In this document: positions 61,758 through 64,000 of the stretch, in pieces | Layout: each line of letters starts with the position of its first letter | How positions within the stretch are numbered: position 1 is the first letter of the stretch | Source: Endozoicomonas sp. G2_1 | Lineage (GTDB): Bacteria > Pseudomonadota > Gammaproteobacteria > Enterobacterales > Alteromonadaceae | Reading direction: 5' to 3' | NCBI RefSeq assembly: GCF_017744155.1 | Contig: NZ_JAGHQT010000006.1 | Coordinates: 1 to 64,000, forward strand | Length of the DNA stretch: 64,000 nucleotides | The notes under the pieces: generated by a model | What the model saw: only the letters and a program-made list of their open reading frames with translations | Databases searched by the model: none | Told to the model about the DNA's origin: nothing | Position numbers and translations under genes: made by a program

Positions 61758-61778
61758 CTTATTTTTGCTGGCTAGACT
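61751..61778 (+). promoter_or_regulatory. predicted bioB promoter
   Basis: TTGACA at 61751-61756 is a perfect sigma-70 -35 box; TAGACT at 61773-61778 (16-base spacer) is a 4/6 -10 match. The -35 box lies inside the BirA-like operator, a fitting place for repression. The leader would be about 130 bases. Confidence 0.5.
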
Positions 61779-61804
61779 ACCGAGACAATAAAGAGAAAGC
61801 AATT

Positions 61805-61889
61805 GTTAGTTTGTGGCAATGTGGTATCAAAGCGGTGGAAAGGGATAACTCAAAATAACTAAAACAGCCGTCATCATTTACAAACTAAC
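61805..61889 (+). repeat. 10-bp inverted repeat in the bioB leader
   Basis: GTTAGTTTGT (61805-61814) and ACAAACTAAC (61880-61889) are perfect inverted copies 65 bases apart. The second copy ends 23 bases before the bioB start, so pairing in the mRNA could fold the leader and bring the ribosome-binding region near the base of a long stem. Confidence 0.4.
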
Positions 61890-61912
61890 TTATCAAATCA
61901 AATGAGAACAGT

Positions 61913-63001
61913 ATGTCAGCTAATACAACCACTAATCCTTTGGCCAACGAATTTATCGATGGAGAAGTACGTCACAATTGGACAGCGAATCAAGTCAATG
62001 CGCTATTTAATTTGCCATTTAACGATTTAATGTTTAAGGCGCAGACTGTACATCGTCAACACTTTAATGCCAATGAAGTCCAAGTGAGTACCTTATTATC
62101 AATAAAAACAGGTGCTTGCCCAGAAGACTGTAAGTACTGTTCGCAAAGTGCACGATACAAAACCGACATCGAAAAAGAGCGTTTGATGGAAGTTGAAAAA
62201 GTACTAGAAGCTGCTGGCAAAGCTAAAGCACAAGGTTCTACCCGTTTTTGTATGGGGGCTGCTTGGCGCAATCCCAAAGAACGCGATATGCCTTACGTCC
62301 TTGAAATGGTAAAAGGTGTCAAAGCAATGGGGCTTGAGACCTGTATGACGCTTGGTATGTTGTCTGAAGATCAAGCAAAGCAGCTAGGTGATGCCGGTTT
62401 AGATTACTACAATCACAACTTAGATACTTCTCCAGAGCACTATAACCAAATTATCACGACTCGTACTTATCAAGACCGTTTAGATACGTTAGATAACGTT
62501 CGATCGGCAGGAATGAAGGTTTGTAGTGGTGGCATATTAGGTTTAGGTGAAGAGAAAAAAGATCGCACTTCGTTATTGGTGCAATTAGCCAACTTATCGC
62601 CGCAACCTGAAAGTGTACCAATGAATATGTTGGTTAAAATAGACGGTACACCACTGGCAGAGGTTGAAGATATCGACGATTTCGATTTTATTCGCTGCAT
62701 TGCGGTTGCCCGTATTATGATGCCAAAAAGCCATGTCCGTTTGTCTGCCGGCCGTGAAGCAATGAACGAGCAAATGCAAGCGATGTGTTTCTTGGCTGGT
62801 GCAAATTCGATTTTCTTCGGTTGTAAGCTACTAACTGCTGGTAATCCTGAAACCAACAAAGACGTAATGTTGTTTAACAAGCTTGGTATCAACACTGAAA
62901 CTATCGATGCCACCGACGATGAAAAAGCGGATCAACGCAGCTTGCAAACAAAAATAGTCGATCAACAAAACAGTGATTTATTCTATAACGCTGCCAACTA
63001 A
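61913..63001 (+). CDS. bioB: biotin synthase
   Basis: Radical SAM enzyme that inserts sulfur into dethiobiotin. The 362-residue protein has the radical-SAM cluster motif with Cys69, Cys73 and Cys76 ([12 protein letters not shown]). Further conserved parts are [14 protein letters not shown] near 104-117, [12 protein letters not shown] near 163-175, [15 protein letters not shown] near 200 and the auxiliary-cluster arginine region [10 protein letters not shown] near 270-280. It is slightly longer than E. coli BioB (346). The frame starts at ATG 61913, with GAGAACA upstream. First gene of a bioB-bioF(-bioC-bioD) operon, divergent from bioA. Confidence 0.97.
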   Translation: MSANTTTNPLANEFIDGEVRHNWTANQVNALFNLPFNDLMFKAQTVHRQHFNANEVQVSTLLSIKTGACPEDCKYCSQSARYKTDIEKERLMEVEKVLEAAGKAKAQGSTRFCMGAAWRNPKERDMPYVLEMVKGVKAMGLETCMTLGMLSEDQAKQLGDAGLDYYNHNLDTSPEHYNQIITTRTYQDRLDTLDNVRSAGMKVCSGGILGLGEEKKDRTSLLVQLANLSPQPESVPMNMLVKIDGTPLAEVEDIDDFDFIRCIAVARIMMPKSHVRLSAGREAMNEQMQAMCFLAGANSIFFGCKLLTAGNPETNKDVMLFNKLGINTETIDATDDEKADQRSLQTKIVDQQNSDLFYNAAN

Positions 63002-63003
63002 CA

Positions 63004-64000
63004 ATGGCAGCTTTTGACTTTATTAAGGATAAATTGGCCGCTCAAAAAGCAGGTACCTTATACCGGCAGCGAAATTGTATCGAGGCCATTGACGGTAGCC
63101 AAATAAAGGTCGACGGCAAGTGGTACCTCAACTTTTCCGGTAATGACTATCTTGGCCTAAGCCAAACTTCGGCGCTTAAACAAGCAATGCAAGAAGGCGT
63201 CGACCGCTTTGGCGCTTGCTCGACGGGTTCTAGTTTGCTAACTGGATATCATTACGCTCATCAAGCGTTGGAAAATACATTGTGTCAGTGGTTGAATAAA
63301 CCTCACTGTATTTTGTTTGCCAGTGGTTTTGGCGCTAATCATGGCGTGCTTCAAGCGCTTGGTCAAAAAGATAGTTATTTGTGGCTTGATAAACTATCAC
63401 ACGCGTCGTTAATTGATGGTGCGCTCGACAGTCAGGCACAGGTTAAACGCTTTTTGCATAACAACGGCGAACAGCTTCAAAAGTTTCTTAGTAAGAATCC
63501 GAGTGCTGATCAATTAGTGGTTAGTGAAGGGGTTTTTAGTATGGATGGCGACAGTGCTAATTTGTCTGAGCTTGCAGTGATATGCCAACAGCACCAAGCT
63601 TGGCTATACTTAGACGATGCCCATAGCATTGGTGTGATAGGCGAGCAAGGTCAAGGTAGTAGCAGCCAAATTAAGCCAGATATTGTTATGGCGACATTTG
63701 GTAAAGCAATTGCCACCAGCGGCGCATTTGTCGCGTGTGATAAAGGCGTATTTGATTATCTCACTAACTTCTCCCGGCATTACATTTATTCAACGGCAAT
63801 TTCTCCAGCACTCGCCTGGGCAACTAAGGCGTCGATTGAGATGATTCAACGGGAGCAATGGCGACGTGATAAAATTGTCGAGTTGAGTGCGTTATTTAAA
63901 AAACAGTTGTCTGATGAGGTGACAATATTGCCAACTGAGTCTTCTATTCACGCGTTAATTATCGGTGATGAAGAAAAAACAATGGCGATTGCAGAGCAAC
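63004..64000 (+). CDS. bioF: 8-amino-7-oxononanoate synthase (partial, C-terminus outside window)
   Basis: PLP enzyme making KAPA from pimeloyl-ACP (or -CoA) and alanine. The visible 332 residues start MAAFDFIKDKLAAQKAGTLY two bases after the bioB stop, so the genes are tightly coupled. Family motifs: NFSGNDYLGLSQ at 43-54, GACSTGSSLLTGYHYAH near 70-86, LDDAHSIGVIGEQG at 203-216, and the PLP lysine Lys234 in TFGKAIATSGA. The E. coli protein has 384 residues, so about 50 are missing beyond the window edge. No frameshift is seen. Confidence 0.96.
   Translation, partial: MAAFDFIKDKLAAQKAGTLYRQRNCIEAIDGSQIKVDGKWYLNFSGNDYLGLSQTSALKQAMQEGVDRFGACSTGSSLLTGYHYAHQALENTLCQWLNKPHCILFASGFGANHGVLQALGQKDSYLWLDKLSHASLIDGALDSQAQVKRFLHNNGEQLQKFLSKNPSADQLVVSEGVFSMDGDSANLSELAVICQQHQAWLYLDDAHSIGVIGEQGQGSSSQIKPDIVMATFGKAIATSGAFVACDKGVFDYLTNFSRHYIYSTAISPALAWATKASIEMIQREQWRRDKIVELSALFKKQLSDEVTILPTESSIHALIIGDEEKTMAIAEQ

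Noticed and set aside
61640-61858. Plus-strand 72-residue ORF across the bioA start and the bio control region
   Set aside because: It overlaps bioA antisense and runs through the predicted operator and bioB promoter; composition is not protein-like.

Overview
The window is a chromosomal stretch from a marine gammaproteobacterium. Protein similarity that I recognise by eye, gene order, and two isocitrate dehydrogenase isozymes encoded in tandem (an arrangement known from Colwellia maris) point to Alteromonadales, most likely the Colwelliaceae (Colwellia/Thalassotalea type). This assignment is inference; no database was searched. The DNA is moderately AT-rich and densely coding, with many textbook rho-independent terminators between convergent genes. 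I see no rRNA, tRNA, CRISPR array, prophage or plasmid backbone. One insertion sequence end (IS3 type) lies at the left edge.

Layout. 1-4,000: IS end, then purine salvage (deoD, a small XapX-type membrane protein, add) divergent from the AroG-type DAHP synthase and a gamma-glutamylcyclotransferase-like gene. 4,100-10,250: a membrane 7TMR-DISM/GGDEF/EAL signalling protein, a large phytase-esterase-like lipoprotein behind an array of Pho-box-like repeats, and a low-molecular-weight tyrosine phosphatase. 10,300-15,000: a second DAHP synthase, the PEP synthase regulator ppsR and divergent ppsA, so PEP production sits beside a major PEP consumer. 15,200-18,100: leucine dehydrogenase, a GNAT protein and the ribosomal oxygenase roxA. 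18,200-26,700: purB-hflD-mnmA-nudJ-rluE, the same order as in E. coli, next to the monomeric (icd-II) and dimeric (icd) isocitrate dehydrogenases.

26,900-43,600 follows the E. coli order cspD-clpS-clpA-infA-aat-trxB-lrp-ftsK-lolA-rarA-serS. Added to it are bpt, ald, crcB, and a three-gene accessory insert (NTF2-like, GNAT, PcaC-like). clpS, clpA, aat and bpt together form an N-degron degradation cluster. 43,800-51,000: a membrane thioredoxin-like protein, an M14 carboxypeptidase, a Na+/alanine symporter, and a translationally coupled zinc-ribbon/YeaC/DUF349 operon. 51,000-55,700: ansA-sppA, DoxX and a YdjA-type nitroreductase. 55,750-60,400: an AT-rich orphan gene, a Tat-exported PhoD-type phosphatase, asnS and a small membrane protein. 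60,400-64,000: bioA divergent from bioB-bioF (bioF runs off the window).

Most of the window is conserved housekeeping DNA, and I did not find a convincing novel defence or mobile system. The best leads are regulatory or architectural: an 11-bp-periodic Pho-box-like array in front of the phytase-like lipoprotein, a LexA box at ftsK, a BirA-like operator overlapping a bioB promoter, a structured leader in front of the cold-type IDH gene, a LolA precursor with an unusually long N-terminal region, and a palindrome in the clpS promoter region.
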